43,299 nt of DNA from an uncultured Saprospiraceae bacterium (GCA_938018185.1 CALIIW010000014.1:1-43299); one strand, 5' to 3'; counted from the first letter of the stretch, positions 34,401 through 43,299 are shown. Notes: generated from the sequence alone by a model not told the origin. Numbers and translations are program-made.

Positions 34401-37400
34401 AATACAACTCAATATAATAACTGGTTGGACTCAAATGGAGGAGCCGCTGCTTCAGATGCTTGTGGAAATGTAACTTGGTCAAATAATGGACCTACTTTTA
34501 GCGATGATTGCGCTGCAACAGGAACAGTAACGGCTACATTCACTGCAACTGATGATTGTGGAAATACTGCTCAAACTTCTGCATCTTTCACAATTGAAGA
34601 TACAACTGCACCAACTTTAGATAATCCTGCTACCGACGAAACAGTAGAGTGTGATGGTTCTGGGAATCAAACTGAATACCAAAACTGGTTAGATAATCAA
34701 GGTGGTGCTTCTGCTTCAGATGTATGTGGTGGTGTAACTTGGTCTTACGATCAACCACCATTGAGTGATGATTGTGGTGCTACTGGTTCAACGACCATTA
34801 CTTTCACCGCAACCGATGAATGTGGTAATACAACCCAAACTACTGCATCCTTTAATGTGGTTGATACAACGCCTCCAACCATAGACTCTCCTGCTGTTGA
34901 TGATACAGTAGAGTGTGATGGTTCAGGAAATACAACCGAGTACAATGCTTGGTTGAATAATAATGGTGGAGCAACTGCTTCAGATGATTGTGGTGGAGTT
35001 ACTTGGTCTAACAATGGACCAAACTTTAGTGATGATTGTGGGGCTACAGGAACAGTAACAGTAATATTTACTGTAACTGATGATTGTGGATTAACCAATC
35101 AAACAACAGCTACTTTCACAATAGAAGATACAACCGCTCCAAGTATTGATACACCAGCTGCTAATGACACAGTAGAGTGTGATGGTTCTGGAAATACAAC
35201 CCAATATAATGCGTGGTTAAATAATAATGGTGGTGCTGCTGCTTCAGATGTTTGTGGCGGAGTCACATGGTCTAATGATGGACCAAACTTCTCAGATGAA
35301 TGTGGTGCTACAGGAACTGTTACAGTAACATTTACTGTAACTGATGATTGTGGAAATACTGCTCAGACATCTGCTGTTTTCACTATAGAAGATACAACTC
35401 CCCCAAGCATTGATACTCAAGCTGCAAATGATACAGTAGAGTGTGATGGTTCAGGAAATACAACTGAATACAACGCTTGGTTAAATAACAATGGTGGAGC
35501 TGCTGCTTCAGACATTTGTGGAGGTGTAACTTGGACCAATGATGGTCCTAATTTTACAGATGAATGTGGAGCTACAGGTACAGTTACAGTAACATTTACT
35601 GCTACTGATGACTGTGGAAATACTTCTCAAACATCTGCTGTCTTCACTATAGAAGACACAACTCCTCCAAGCATTGATGCACCAGCTGTAGATGATACAG
35701 TAGAGTGTGATGGTTCAGGAAATACAACTGAATACAATGCGTGGTTAAATAACAATGGTGGAGCAACTGCTTCAGACATTTGTGGTGGAGTTTCTTGGTC
35801 AAATGATGGACCAAACTTTAGTGATGATTGTGGGGCTACAGGCGCGGTTACAGTAACTTTTACTGCTACCGATGATTGCGGGAACACTTCCGAAACTTCT
35901 GCAACATTCACTATAGAGGATACAACTTCTCCAAGCATTGATTCACCAGCTGTAGATGATACAGTAGAGTGTGATGGTTCAGGAAATACAACTGAATACA
36001 ATGCATGGTTAAATAATAATGGTGGAGCAACTTCTTCTGATGTTTGTGGAGGAGTAACTTGGTCAAATGATGGACCAAATTTCTCTGATGATTGTGGTGC
36101 AACAGGTACAGTTACAGTAACTTTTACTTCTACTGATGACTGTGGCAATACCTCACAAACTTCTGCAACTTTCACTATAGAAGATACAACTCCTCCTAGC
36201 ATTGATACTCCTGCAGCTGATGATACAGTAGAGTGTGATGGTGCTGGTAATACAACCGAGTATAATGCTTGGTTGGCTAACAACGGTGGGGCATCTTCTG
36301 CAGATATTTGTGGTGGTGTAACTTGGTCAAATGATGGACCAAACTTCACGGATGAATGTGGAGCTACAGGAGAGGTTACCGTAACATTTACTGCAACTGA
36401 TGATTGTGGTTTGTCTTCTACAACAACTGCAACATTTACTATCGAAGATACAACAGCACCTAGTATTGATACAGATGCTATTTCTGATGTTGTTGAATGT
36501 GATGGCAGTGGTAACACTGCTGAATATGAGGCATGGTTAGCAAATAATGGTGGCGCAATTGCTTCAGATATTTGTGGTGGAGTCACTTGGACTTATGATG
36601 CACCAAATTTCACAGATGAATGTGGCGCTACAGGAACTGTTTCAGTAGTATATACTGCAACTGATGATTGTGGAAATACAGCACAAACAACTGCGTCATT
36701 CACTATAGAAGATACAACTCCTCCAAGCATTGACACTCCTGCTGCAGATGATACAGTAGAATGTGATGGCGCTGGAAATCTTGATGCTTACCAAAATTGG
36801 TTAGATAATCAAGGTGGAGCAATTGCTTCTGATATTTGTGGTGGTGTAACATGGGCTTATGAAGCAACTCCAATGACGGATGATTGTGGAGAAACTGGTA
36901 CTTCAACTGCTACATGGACAGCAACTGATGAATGTGGAAACACTTCTGTTACTGTTGCAACATTTACTATCGAAGATGTCACGCCTCCAACTGCTGAATG
37001 TCAAGATATTACTGTTCAGTTAGATGGTAATTGTATGGTAAGTATTACTCCTGAAGACATCAATAATGGTTCTTCTGATATCTGTAGTGAAATTGCTGAT
37101 GTTAGCATTTCTCAAGCAGACTTTGATTGTTCTGCTAATCAAGGTGCTAACACTGTTACTATGACAGTTACTGATGATTGTGGAAACACTAGCACTTGTA
37201 CTGCTACCGTTACAGTTGAAAGATTTGATTTAGCATTAAGAACAATTTTAGCGCCTGGTGAAGATGAAAGAGTTTATCCAGGAGAAGACATAACTTTCAA
37301 AATTGAAGTTCATAACCAAGGTTCTTTGGCTGCTTCAAATATTGAAATAACTAATTATATTCCTGCAGGCCTTACATTAAATGATCCTGATTGGACACTT

Positions 37401-40400
37401 TCTGGTGGAAATGCAGTAACAACTTTACCTGGAACTTTGGCTCCAGGTCAAATGACTATGATTGAGATTACATTTACTGTTTCTCAACAAACTGCAGGTC
37501 AAATTGTAAACGCTGCAGAAATTAGTTCAGCAGATGCTCCTGATGGATTTACTTCAACAGATGTTGATTCTCAAGCTGATAACACAGCTGGTAATGATTC
37601 TGGTGGTCAAGTTAACACTGACAACGATGATGAAATAGATGAAGGATGTTGTAGTACTGCTGGGGATGATGAAGATGATGCCGATCCTGAAGACATTACT
37701 GTTGAAATATTTGATCTTGCTCTTAGAAAAACACTTTCTGCTGGTAATGATGCAACAGTTTATCCTGGTGAGACTGTATCTTTTGATATCGAAGTATTCA
37801 ACCAAGGTACAGTTGAGGCTAACAACATTATTGTTACTGATTATGTACCTGCTGGTTTGACGGCTACCTCTCCAACTACCATTACTATTCCTGGTCCTTT
37901 GGCTCCAGGTGCTAGTACGACAGTAACGGTTACATTCACAGTTGATGCAGCTTCTACTTCTGCTACATTAGTAAATAGAGCTGAAATTTCTTCAGCTGAA
38001 GATGATCTTGGTAACATGCCAACTGATATTGATTCAGTTCCAGATACCAATGATGGTAATGATAATGAAGTAAATGATGAAATTAATAATGGAGGTGGAG
38101 ATGAAGATGACGCTGATTTAGAAGAACTTAACCTAGAGATCTTCGATCTTGCTTTAAGAAAAACTTTAGCAGCTGGTGAAGATGATAGAGTATATCCTGG
38201 CGAAACAGTTTGTTTCACAATTGAAGTATTCAATCAAGGAACTGTTGCAGCTTCTAACATTATCGTTGAAGATTTTGGTGCAGCTGGTTTAACTAATACA
38301 GGTTCTTCAACAATTGTATTTGCTGGACCTATTGCTCCTGGTTCTTCTGCAACACAAGATGTATGCTTCACTGTAAATGCAGATGCAACAGCTGGTACAA
38401 CAACTAATATTGCTGAAATTCAATCAGCTGAAGATCCTAACGGCGACATGCCTAACGATAATGATTCTGATGGTGATAACGATCCAAATAACGATCCAAC
38501 AACTGATGATGAAATTGATAATGGAGGTGGAGATGAAGATGATAATGATGTAGAAGATGTAGACATTCAAATTTTCGATCTTGCTTTAATTAAAACATTA
38601 GCTGCAGGAGAAGATGATAGAGTTTATCCTGGAGAGACAATTACTTTTGATGTTACAGTAACTAATCAAGGAACTGTTCCAGCGGAAAACATTGTAATTA
38701 CCGATTATCCTCCTGCAGGTCTTACACCTACAGGTTCAACTACTTTAAATATTGCAGGGCCTTTAGCTCCTGGAGCTTCTCAAACTGTTCAGATCTCATT
38801 TACTGTAGATGCTGCAACTATTGGAACTCAACTTGTAAATAGAGCAGAGATCACTTCAGCTGAAGATGATCTTGGTGGAATGCCTACGGATATAGATTCT
38901 ACTCCAGATGCAACTAATGGTAATGACGCAGGTGGTGAAGTAAACGGACCTACTGATGATACTATTAATAATGAAAATGGAGATGAAGATGATGAAGATC
39001 CAGAAGATGTATTCTTAGAAATCTTTGACCTTGCGCTGAGAAAAACTTTAGCAACTGGTGAAGATGCAAGAGTTTATCCTGGTGAAGACATCACTTTTAC
39101 TATTGAGATATTCAACCAAGGAACTGTTGCTGCTCAAAATATTGAAGTAGCCGACTTTATCCCAGCTGGTTTAACACTTAATGATAGTGATTGGAACCTT
39201 TCAGGCGGAACAGCAACTGCAACTATTGCAGGACCTATCGCCCCTGGTGCTTCAGCTACTATAGATATTACTTTCACTGTTACTGCAACAGCTGCAGGTG
39301 ACATTGAAAATATTGCAGAAATTCAAACTGCTCAGGATGATAATGGTGATACTCCAACTGATAATGATTCAGACGGTGATAATGACCCTAATAACGATCC
39401 TACTACTGACGACGAAATAAATAATGGAGGTGGAGATGAAGATGATAATGACCCAGAGGTTATTGGCGTTGAAATCTTCGACCTTGCCTTAAGAAAGACT
39501 TTAGCTGCTGGAGAAGACGATAGAGTTTATCCAGGTGAAACAGTAACCTTCACAATTGAAGTATTCAATCAAGGAACTGTACCTGCTGAGAATATTGTAA
39601 TCACAGATTATGCTCCAGCTGGTTTAACTCCTGTTGGTTCAACAACGCTTACTATAGCAGGGCCTTTAGCTCCTGGTAGTAGCGCTACCGTTGATATTTC
39701 ATTCACAGTTGATGCAACTACTACTGCAGGTAACTCTGTTAACGTTGCTGAAATTTCTTCTTCTGAAGATGATCTAGGAGGAAATCCTACTGACATTGAT
39801 TCAGTTGAAGACAATGATCCAAACAACGATGCCGGTGGTGAAGTTAATGGACCTACTGATGATACCATTAATAATGAAAATGGTGACGAAGATGATTCAG
39901 ATCCTGAAGATGTAAACATTGAAATCTTTGATCTTGCTTTAAGAAAAACTTTAGCAGCGGGTGAAGATTCAAGAGTATATCCTGGTGAAACAGTATGCTT
40001 CACAATTGAAGTATTCAATCAAGGAACTGTACCTGCTTCAAATGTAGTAATCGAAGATTATGCTCCAGTTGGCTTAACTGCTCAAGGGCCTTCTTCTATT
40101 ACAATTGCAGGACCTATTGCTCCTGGCTCTAGTGCAACTGTTGATGTTTGCTTTACAGTAGATGCAACAGTAGCTGGTACTTTAGAAAATGGTGCGGAGA
40201 TCCAATCTGCTAATGATGACCTTGGAGGTAATCCTACAGATGTAGATTCAAATCCGGATAATGATCCTAATAATGATCCTACTACTGATAACGAAATAGA
40301 TAATGGTTCTGGAGATGAGGATGATGATGATATCGAGCCAGTTGATGTTGAAATCTTTGATCTTGCTTCAAATATCACATTAGCTCCAGGTGAAGATGAT

Positions 40401-43299
40401 AGAGTTTATCCTGGAGAGACTGTTTCTTTCAAAGTAACTGTGTTCAATCAAGGAACTGTTACTGCTGAAGATATTGAAGTAACATTAATGTTCCCTGCAG
40501 AATTAACTTCTGTAGATGGAATTCCTAACATGGGTACAATTACTTTCCCTGGTCCAATCGCACCTGGTGGAATGGAAATGTTAATCTTGGATTTTGTGGT
40601 TGATGCAAACGCAACTTCTGCTTCTGAACTGATTATAAAAGAAGAGATCTCAGATTATGTTGATGATCTAGGTGGAATGCCTACTGATATTGATTCAACT
40701 CCTGATACTGACTTTACAAATGATGCGGGTGGTGTTGTTGATTCTCCTACTGATGATGAAGTAAATGCTACTGCACCATTAGATGAAGATGACGAGGATC
40801 CTGAAAATGTATTCTTAGAAATCTATGACCTTGCACTTAGAAAAACTTTATCTGCAGGTGAAGATGGAAGAGTTTACCCTGGAGAAACAGTATGCTTCAC
40901 AATTGAAGTATTTAACCAAGGTACTGTCCCTGCTTCTAATGTAGTTGTTGAAGATTATGATCCAGTTGGTTTAACGCCACAAGGTTCTACAACAATTAAT
41001 TTCGCTGGTCCTATCGCACCAGGTTCATCTGCGACTGCTGAACTTTGTTTCACAGTTGATCCATCTGATTCCGCTGGTACTTTAGAAAACGGTGCGGAAA
41101 TCACAAGTGGAGAAGATGACTTAGGTGGAAATCCTGATGACGTAGATTCTACTCCTGATAATGATCCTGACAACGATCCAACTACTAATGATGAGATCGA
41201 CAATGGCTCAGGTGATGAAGATGATGATGACATCGAACCGATTGAACTAGAAATATTTGATCTTGCTTTAATAAAAGTTCTTGCAGCTGGTGAAGACGAT
41301 ACAGTATATCCTGGTGATGACATCACTTTCACTATTCAAGTGACTAACCAAGGTTCTGTAGACGCGACAAATGTTGCAATCGTTGATTATATCCCTGCAG
41401 GTCTTACATTAAATGATGCAGATTGGGCACAAGCAGGTGGTAATGCAACTTATACTTTACCTGGTACTTTAGCTGCTGGTGCTTCAACTTCTGTTGATAT
41501 AACATTTACAGTTTCTACAACTACTGCTGGTCAAATCATTAACGAAGCAGAAATCGCATCTTCAAATGATGATTTAGGTGGAAATCCTGATGATAATGAT
41601 TCAACAGAAGATACAGATCAAAATAATGATGCTGGTGGTGACGTAAATGGTCCAACTGATGATACAGTAGATAATGAAAATGGTGATGAAGATGATGCGG
41701 ATCCTGAAGATGTCAATGTTGAAATCTTTGATCTTGCATTAAGAAAAACAACTAATCAAGTTGATCCTGTTAAACCAGGTGATGATGTTACTTTCACAAT
41801 CGAAGTATTCAATCAAGGAACTGTTGACGCTTTAAATATTGACCTTGTAGATTATATTCCTGCAGGTTTAAGTTTAAGCCCAGCTGATAACAACGGTTGG
41901 AACGCTGCAGGTGCAACTGCAACGAATACAATTTCAGGACCAATTGCTCCAGGAAGTTCTACTACTATTGACATCGTCTTAAGAGTAGATGCTGGTGTTC
42001 AATCTGGTACTGCTGAAAACTTTGCTGAGATAACAGGTGCAGAAGATGCAAATGGAGATAGTCCATCTGACATTGATTCAACTCCTGATAATGATAATAC
42101 CAATGATCCTTTACTTGATGATGAAATTAATAACGGATCTGGTGATGAAGATGATCATGATGTTGCTCCAATTGAATTATGTGATGACGTTGCTCCAGAA
42201 TTAGTAGGAGTTCCTGTTGACATGACAATCGAATGTAGCGATCCTGTACCAACACCTCCAGTTATTGGTGTTGAACTTACAGCGACTGATTATTCTGATG
42301 ACTCTTATGAAATTACATTCGAAGAAACTTCAACGCAAGGAGAAGGTGATCTTTGTTCTAATCACACATATGTGATTACAAGAACTTGGGTTGTAACTGA
42401 TGAATGTGATAATAGTGCGACTGCTACTCAAGTGATTACAGTTGAAGATACTCAAGCTCCAGTTATTACTACACCACCAACTGATCCAATAGTGGATTGT
42501 GATGGTTCTGGTAATGCAACTGAATTACAAACTTGGATTGACAGCTTCGGTGGAATGATAGCAGATGACAATTGTTCTGAGGTTACATATACTGCTGTTG
42601 AAGATGCTGCTGATGTAGCTTGTGGCGAAACAGGATCTTATACTTATACATTCACAGTTACTGATGAATGTGGTAACTCAGATGCTGCAACTGCAACATT
42701 TACAATCATTGATGAAACTGCACCTGAAATAACTTGTCCTGCAAATGGAGATCTTGTTTTAGAATGTGGTGATGCAGCTAACGAACAATTGATTAATGAT
42801 TGGATCGCTACTGTTGCTTCAACTGATATGTGTGATTCAGATGTTGAAATAACAAATGATTTAGTAGATGCTTTAGCTACAGCTAATGCTCAAGCTTGTC
42901 AAGGTAATGGTGATCCTTTCGAAGTAACGGTAACGTTTACTGCTACAGACGATTGTGATAACACAAGCCAGTGTCAAGCAACTATTAGAATAGAAGATAA
43001 TACTCCTCCTAGCATTACTTGCCCAGGTGCAGGTGACTTAGTATTGGAGTGTGGAAATTATACAGAAGCAGAAGTTACTGCTTGGTTAGAAACTGCTCTA
43101 GCTGATGATAATTGTGATGTTGATGTTGAATTGACAAACGATTATGTAGCTGGTAGTTTAGGTGACCCTTGTGCTGATGGAACTTCTCCTTTTGAAACAT
43201 TGGTAACATTTACTGCTACGGATGATTGTGGTAACACAAGTCAATGTCAAGCAACTATTAGAGTTGAAGACAACAATCCTCCAGCAGTAACATGTCCTG
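31410..43299 (+). CDS. Giant secreted multi-repeat surface protein (partial, 3' end outside window)
   Basis: Frame opens at ATG 31410 and stays open to the window end (3,963 complete codons, no stop). Signal peptide: RKSILLTIFSFCCTIALFANG. Residues 21-245 are a Cys-containing head (EFVWEGSKRLIDGG, CERIKLIFRKNG, QVCAVHYENPDYGQGECAS) of unknown fold. 246-560: four repeats beginning NNGCCP, resembling the VHL beta domain. 565-727: two HYR-like domains (CPPDVTIECDE, VPADMTVECDD). 728-1865: thirteen 88-residue HYR-like repeats (TVECDGSGNTTEYNAWLNNN ... TDDCGN). 1865-1937: one more HYR-like domain (AECQDITVQLDG). 1939-3590: eleven DUF11-like domains (FDLALRKTLAAGEDDRVYPG) with acidic linkers. 3590-3963: HYR-like domains, cut off. 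A T9SS C-terminal domain would be expected beyond the window. It is probably an adhesin or matrix protein; no enzyme domain is seen. Confidence 0.9.
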   Translation, partial: MRKSILLTIFSFCCTIALFANGYTVTHVDPNSSPVNITLTSDECGTTTHTKCIDPGLAAPPTGHGYTWNGTNFIPDNSSYQKASGSPVKCSMSGPPNLSCTGGEFVWEGSKRLIDGGTTIQCFTLPIAFASASTIDVSQVITYDGYQGRKGVNQDCERIKLIFRKNGAVVGSTGYSPDLQDFATEAHWQGSLGTVHIAGGADQVCAVHYENPDYGQGECASANSLDIVGICLNITASCAPKLTTCNNGCCPIDLYLWESTGDEFIKTIQPGQCHTVTSYDGAMYRAVAPDWQPAVYDEHYTVVGCTDKTWNINPNFCPKAVVVKNNGCCPVKLYDWGTGDVFIKDLAAGAQTTVHVVSGHKVRAIDNFNDLNYDESFMVPDGCGPFTFNIDPNYCPKKIKVTNNGCCPVKLYDWGNANGDVFITDLKPGGSKDVWVISGNKVRATDGTSPWDALLYDESFMVPDGCGPFNWTISPNWCPKAITIINDGCCDIELYEWGTGDVFIKTLAGGQTTTVHIPSGLKVRATALGFDTGSYDQSWMIPDGCGPFSHTFSPEHCAEITCPPDVTIECDESSDPNNTGSATDNCGGNNPTFTDSSAGSCPEVITRTWTYKTPKNNITKTCTQKITIQDTTDPVNAGVPADMTVECDDVPGQPGVTASDNCSNPNPVPTETSTQNSDQNNCAHYEYVITRTYTTTDNCGNSDVDTYSITVKDDTNPTIDTPAGDQTVECDGDGNNAALQNWLNTNAGASASDNCSPVSWSNNYPGNLDGDCAETGEITVVFTASDVCGNTSSTTATFTIEDTTKPTISSASDETVECDGSGNQAALDAWLNNNGGATASDICGSVTWGNNFTALSNDCGNTGEATVTFTATDECGNADATTATFTIVDTTDPTITNATDETVECDGAGNQAALNSWLDNNAGASSDDICSAITWTNNFNGLSDDCGATGSATVTFQTEDDCGNTQTATATFTIEDTTPPSIGTPASDDTVECDGSGNTTQYNNWLDSNGGAAASDACGNVTWSNNGPTFSDDCAATGTVTATFTATDDCGNTAQTSASFTIEDTTAPTLDNPATDETVECDGSGNQTEYQNWLDNQGGASASDVCGGVTWSYDQPPLSDDCGATGSTTITFTATDECGNTTQTTASFNVVDTTPPTIDSPAVDDTVECDGSGNTTEYNAWLNNNGGATASDDCGGVTWSNNGPNFSDDCGATGTVTVIFTVTDDCGLTNQTTATFTIEDTTAPSIDTPAANDTVECDGSGNTTQYNAWLNNNGGAAASDVCGGVTWSNDGPNFSDECGATGTVTVTFTVTDDCGNTAQTSAVFTIEDTTPPSIDTQAANDTVECDGSGNTTEYNAWLNNNGGAAASDICGGVTWTNDGPNFTDECGATGTVTVTFTATDDCGNTSQTSAVFTIEDTTPPSIDAPAVDDTVECDGSGNTTEYNAWLNNNGGATASDICGGVSWSNDGPNFSDDCGATGAVTVTFTATDDCGNTSETSATFTIEDTTSPSIDSPAVDDTVECDGSGNTTEYNAWLNNNGGATSSDVCGGVTWSNDGPNFSDDCGATGTVTVTFTSTDDCGNTSQTSATFTIEDTTPPSIDTPAADDTVECDGAGNTTEYNAWLANNGGASSADICGGVTWSNDGPNFTDECGATGEVTVTFTATDDCGLSSTTTATFTIEDTTAPSIDTDAISDVVECDGSGNTAEYEAWLANNGGAIASDICGGVTWTYDAPNFTDECGATGTVSVVYTATDDCGNTAQTTASFTIEDTTPPSIDTPAADDTVECDGAGNLDAYQNWLDNQGGAIASDICGGVTWAYEATPMTDDCGETGTSTATWTATDECGNTSVTVATFTIEDVTPPTAECQDITVQLDGNCMVSITPEDINNGSSDICSEIADVSISQADFDCSANQGANTVTMTVTDDCGNTSTCTATVTVERFDLALRTILAPGEDERVYPGEDITFKIEVHNQGSLAASNIEITNYIPAGLTLNDPDWTLSGGNAVTTLPGTLAPGQMTMIEITFTVSQQTAGQIVNAAEISSADAPDGFTSTDVDSQADNTAGNDSGGQVNTDNDDEIDEGCCSTAGDDEDDADPEDITVEIFDLALRKTLSAGNDATVYPGETVSFDIEVFNQGTVEANNIIVTDYVPAGLTATSPTTITIPGPLAPGASTTVTVTFTVDAASTSATLVNRAEISSAEDDLGNMPTDIDSVPDTNDGNDNEVNDEINNGGGDEDDADLEELNLEIFDLALRKTLAAGEDDRVYPGETVCFTIEVFNQGTVAASNIIVEDFGAAGLTNTGSSTIVFAGPIAPGSSATQDVCFTVNADATAGTTTNIAEIQSAEDPNGDMPNDNDSDGDNDPNNDPTTDDEIDNGGGDEDDNDVEDVDIQIFDLALIKTLAAGEDDRVYPGETITFDVTVTNQGTVPAENIVITDYPPAGLTPTGSTTLNIAGPLAPGASQTVQISFTVDAATIGTQLVNRAEITSAEDDLGGMPTDIDSTPDATNGNDAGGEVNGPTDDTINNENGDEDDEDPEDVFLEIFDLALRKTLATGEDARVYPGEDITFTIEIFNQGTVAAQNIEVADFIPAGLTLNDSDWNLSGGTATATIAGPIAPGASATIDITFTVTATAAGDIENIAEIQTAQDDNGDTPTDNDSDGDNDPNNDPTTDDEINNGGGDEDDNDPEVIGVEIFDLALRKTLAAGEDDRVYPGETVTFTIEVFNQGTVPAENIVITDYAPAGLTPVGSTTLTIAGPLAPGSSATVDISFTVDATTTAGNSVNVAEISSSEDDLGGNPTDIDSVEDNDPNNDAGGEVNGPTDDTINNENGDEDDSDPEDVNIEIFDLALRKTLAAGEDSRVYPGETVCFTIEVFNQGTVPASNVVIEDYAPVGLTAQGPSSITIAGPIAPGSSATVDVCFTVDATVAGTLENGAEIQSANDDLGGNPTDVDSNPDNDPNNDPTTDNEIDNGSGDEDDDDIEPVDVEIFDLASNITLAPGEDDRVYPGETVSFKVTVFNQGTVTAEDIEVTLMFPAELTSVDGIPNMGTITFPGPIAPGGMEMLILDFVVDANATSASELIIKEEISDYVDDLGGMPTDIDSTPDTDFTNDAGGVVDSPTDDEVNATAPLDEDDEDPENVFLEIYDLALRKTLSAGEDGRVYPGETVCFTIEVFNQGTVPASNVVVEDYDPVGLTPQGSTTINFAGPIAPGSSATAELCFTVDPSDSAGTLENGAEITSGEDDLGGNPDDVDSTPDNDPDNDPTTNDEIDNGSGDEDDDDIEPIELEIFDLALIKVLAAGEDDTVYPGDDITFTIQVTNQGSVDATNVAIVDYIPAGLTLNDADWAQAGGNATYTLPGTLAAGASTSVDITFTVSTTTAGQIINEAEIASSNDDLGGNPDDNDSTEDTDQNNDAGGDVNGPTDDTVDNENGDEDDADPEDVNVEIFDLALRKTTNQVDPVKPGDDVTFTIEVFNQGTVDALNIDLVDYIPAGLSLSPADNNGWNAAGATATNTISGPIAPGSSTTIDIVLRVDAGVQSGTAENFAEITGAEDANGDSPSDIDSTPDNDNTNDPLLDDEINNGSGDEDDHDVAPIELCDDVAPELVGVPVDMTIECSDPVPTPPVIGVELTATDYSDDSYEITFEETSTQGEGDLCSNHTYVITRTWVVTDECDNSATATQVITVEDTQAPVITTPPTDPIVDCDGSGNATELQTWIDSFGGMIADDNCSEVTYTAVEDAADVACGETGSYTYTFTVTDECGNSDAATATFTIIDETAPEITCPANGDLVLECGDAANEQLINDWIATVASTDMCDSDVEITNDLVDALATANAQACQGNGDPFEVTVTFTATDDCDNTSQCQATIRIEDNTPPSITCPGAGDLVLECGNYTEAEVTAWLETALADDNCDVDVELTNDYVAGSLGDPCADGTSPFETLVTFTATDDCGNTSQCQATIRVEDNNPPAVTCP
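32145..33090 (+). repeat. Four tandem VHL-beta-like repeats in the giant protein
   Basis: Units begin at 32145, 32382, 32616 and 32865 (237, 234 and 249 bp apart, 78-83 residues). Each starts with N-[ND]-G-C-C, then [PD]-[IV]-x-LY-x-W, GD-x-FI-[KT]-[TD]-L/I-x-[PA]-G, a beta strand (TVTSYDGAMYRAV, TVHVVSGHKVRAI) and, in units 2-4, VPDGCGPF. Human VHL has NRSPRVVLPVWLNFDGEP, YPTLPPGTGRRIHSYRG and HLWLF in the same order. The match is by eye only. Confidence 0.7.
33591..37000 (+). repeat. Array of thirteen 264-bp (88-residue) HYR-like repeats
   Basis: Equivalent points (the V-E-C codons) fall at 33591, 33855, 34116, 34380, 34644, 34908, 35172, 35436, 35700, 35964, 36228, 36492 and 36756: eleven intervals of exactly 264 bp and one of 261. 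Each unit contains TVECDG-x-GN, an NNW/AWL helix, GG-x-x-x-SD-x-CG, VTW, DDCGATG, TATDDCGN and TIEDTTPPSI. Units 6-11 are nearly identical at DNA level, while the outer units have drifted. The centre of the array was therefore duplicated or homogenised most recently. Confidence 0.95.
37224..42178 (+). repeat. Eleven DUF11-like domains with acidic linkers
   Basis: Units start at the FDLA/YDLA codons 37224, 37710, 38142, 38574, 39024, 39477, 39927, 40356, 40824, 41256 and 41727 (429-486 bp apart). Each has YPGE-x-[VI]-x-F-x-[IV]-x-V-x-NQG, a later GPLAPG or GPIAPG turn, AEI-x-[ST]-A-x-D and an Asp/Asn-rich linker (DNDPNNDPTTDDEIDNG, GDEDD). The conserved-repeat family DUF11 is known from bacterial surface proteins; the acidic linkers could bind calcium. 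Confidence 0.9.
42190..43299 (+). repeat. C-terminal HYR-like domains of the giant protein (cut by the window)
   Basis: At least four further HYR-like domains (VPVDMTIECSD, DPIVDCDGSGNATELQTW, CPANGDLVLECGD, CPGAGDLVLECGN), the last two of about 110 residues and closely related. The window ends at the start of another (NNPPAVTCP). Confidence 0.88.

Noticed and set aside
33198..36906. Long minus-strand frames (up to 319 codons, with repeated PPLLFNHALYSVVFP-like peptides)
   Set aside because: They are antisense shadows of the 264-bp repeat array. Because the period is a multiple of three, a frame free of stops in one unit stays open in its neighbours. No signal, start context or family match.
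33591..37000. CRISPR array
   Set aside because: Regular repeats are present, but the units are 264 bp, coding and in frame, with no short repeat-spacer structure and no cas genes.
37554..41332. Minus-strand frames rich in Ser and Pro within the DUF11 region
   Set aside because: Same reason: antisense of repeated domains whose Asp/Glu/Thr codons give Ser/Val/Pro-rich shadows.

Overview
The window looks like a chromosomal segment of a marine or environmental member of the Bacteroidota, most plausibly the Saprospirales group. The reasons are an AT-rich genome, several secreted proteins ending in type IX secretion (T9SS) sorting domains, LytS/LytTR-type two-component genes, a propeller/Y_Y_Y sensor kinase, almost no Shine-Dalgarno sequences, and TAnnTTTG-type -7 promoter boxes. 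The order-level assignment is inference.

Layout. 1-4.5 kb: a propeller/Y_Y_Y/LytS-like sensor kinase (+) converges on a LytTR response regulator (-), with a hairpin-rich REP-like repeat between them. 4.8-8.3 kb: a double beta-barrel outer-membrane protein and a coiled-coil protein with an OmpA-like C-terminus; the two share a QMSPAE motif and look like the two halves of an envelope tether. 8.4-11.8 kb (-): a small hypothetical protein, galactokinase and an alanine/glycine:cation symporter. 12.0 kb: tRNA-Arg(ACG). 12.5-16.0 kb: a secreted HYR-like repeat protein built from 170-residue supermodules with a T9SS tail. 16.2 kb: a stand-alone LytTR protein behind a 22-bp perfect palindrome, followed by the second copy of the REP-like repeat. 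16.9-20.2 kb (-): an overlapping three-gene operon (PD40 propeller, BtuF-like receptor, T9SS subtilase). 20.4-23.0 kb (+): a secreted PQQ-type sugar dehydrogenase translationally coupled to a protein resembling polymorphic toxin type 23. 23.0-24.7 kb (-): coaE, queE and a Rid-family protein. 24.8-29.1 kb: a Smr-domain protein, an IF-3 with a repeat-built C-terminal tail, and ClpC. 29.5 kb: a STAS-domain protein.

30.5 kb to the window end: a TapB-like (DUF3108-like) exported protein is followed after 60 bp by a giant secreted protein gene. This gene runs 11.9 kb without a stop and leaves the window after 3,963 codons. In order it carries a signal peptide, a unique head, four tandem repeats that resemble the von Hippel-Lindau beta domain, two HYR-like domains, thirteen 88-residue HYR-like repeats in near-perfect register, eleven DUF11-like domains with very acidic linkers, and further HYR-like domains. 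It is the most unusual object here and is probably a surface adhesin or matrix protein. Its VHL-like head repeats and the strongly homogenised array are the best candidates for something undescribed.
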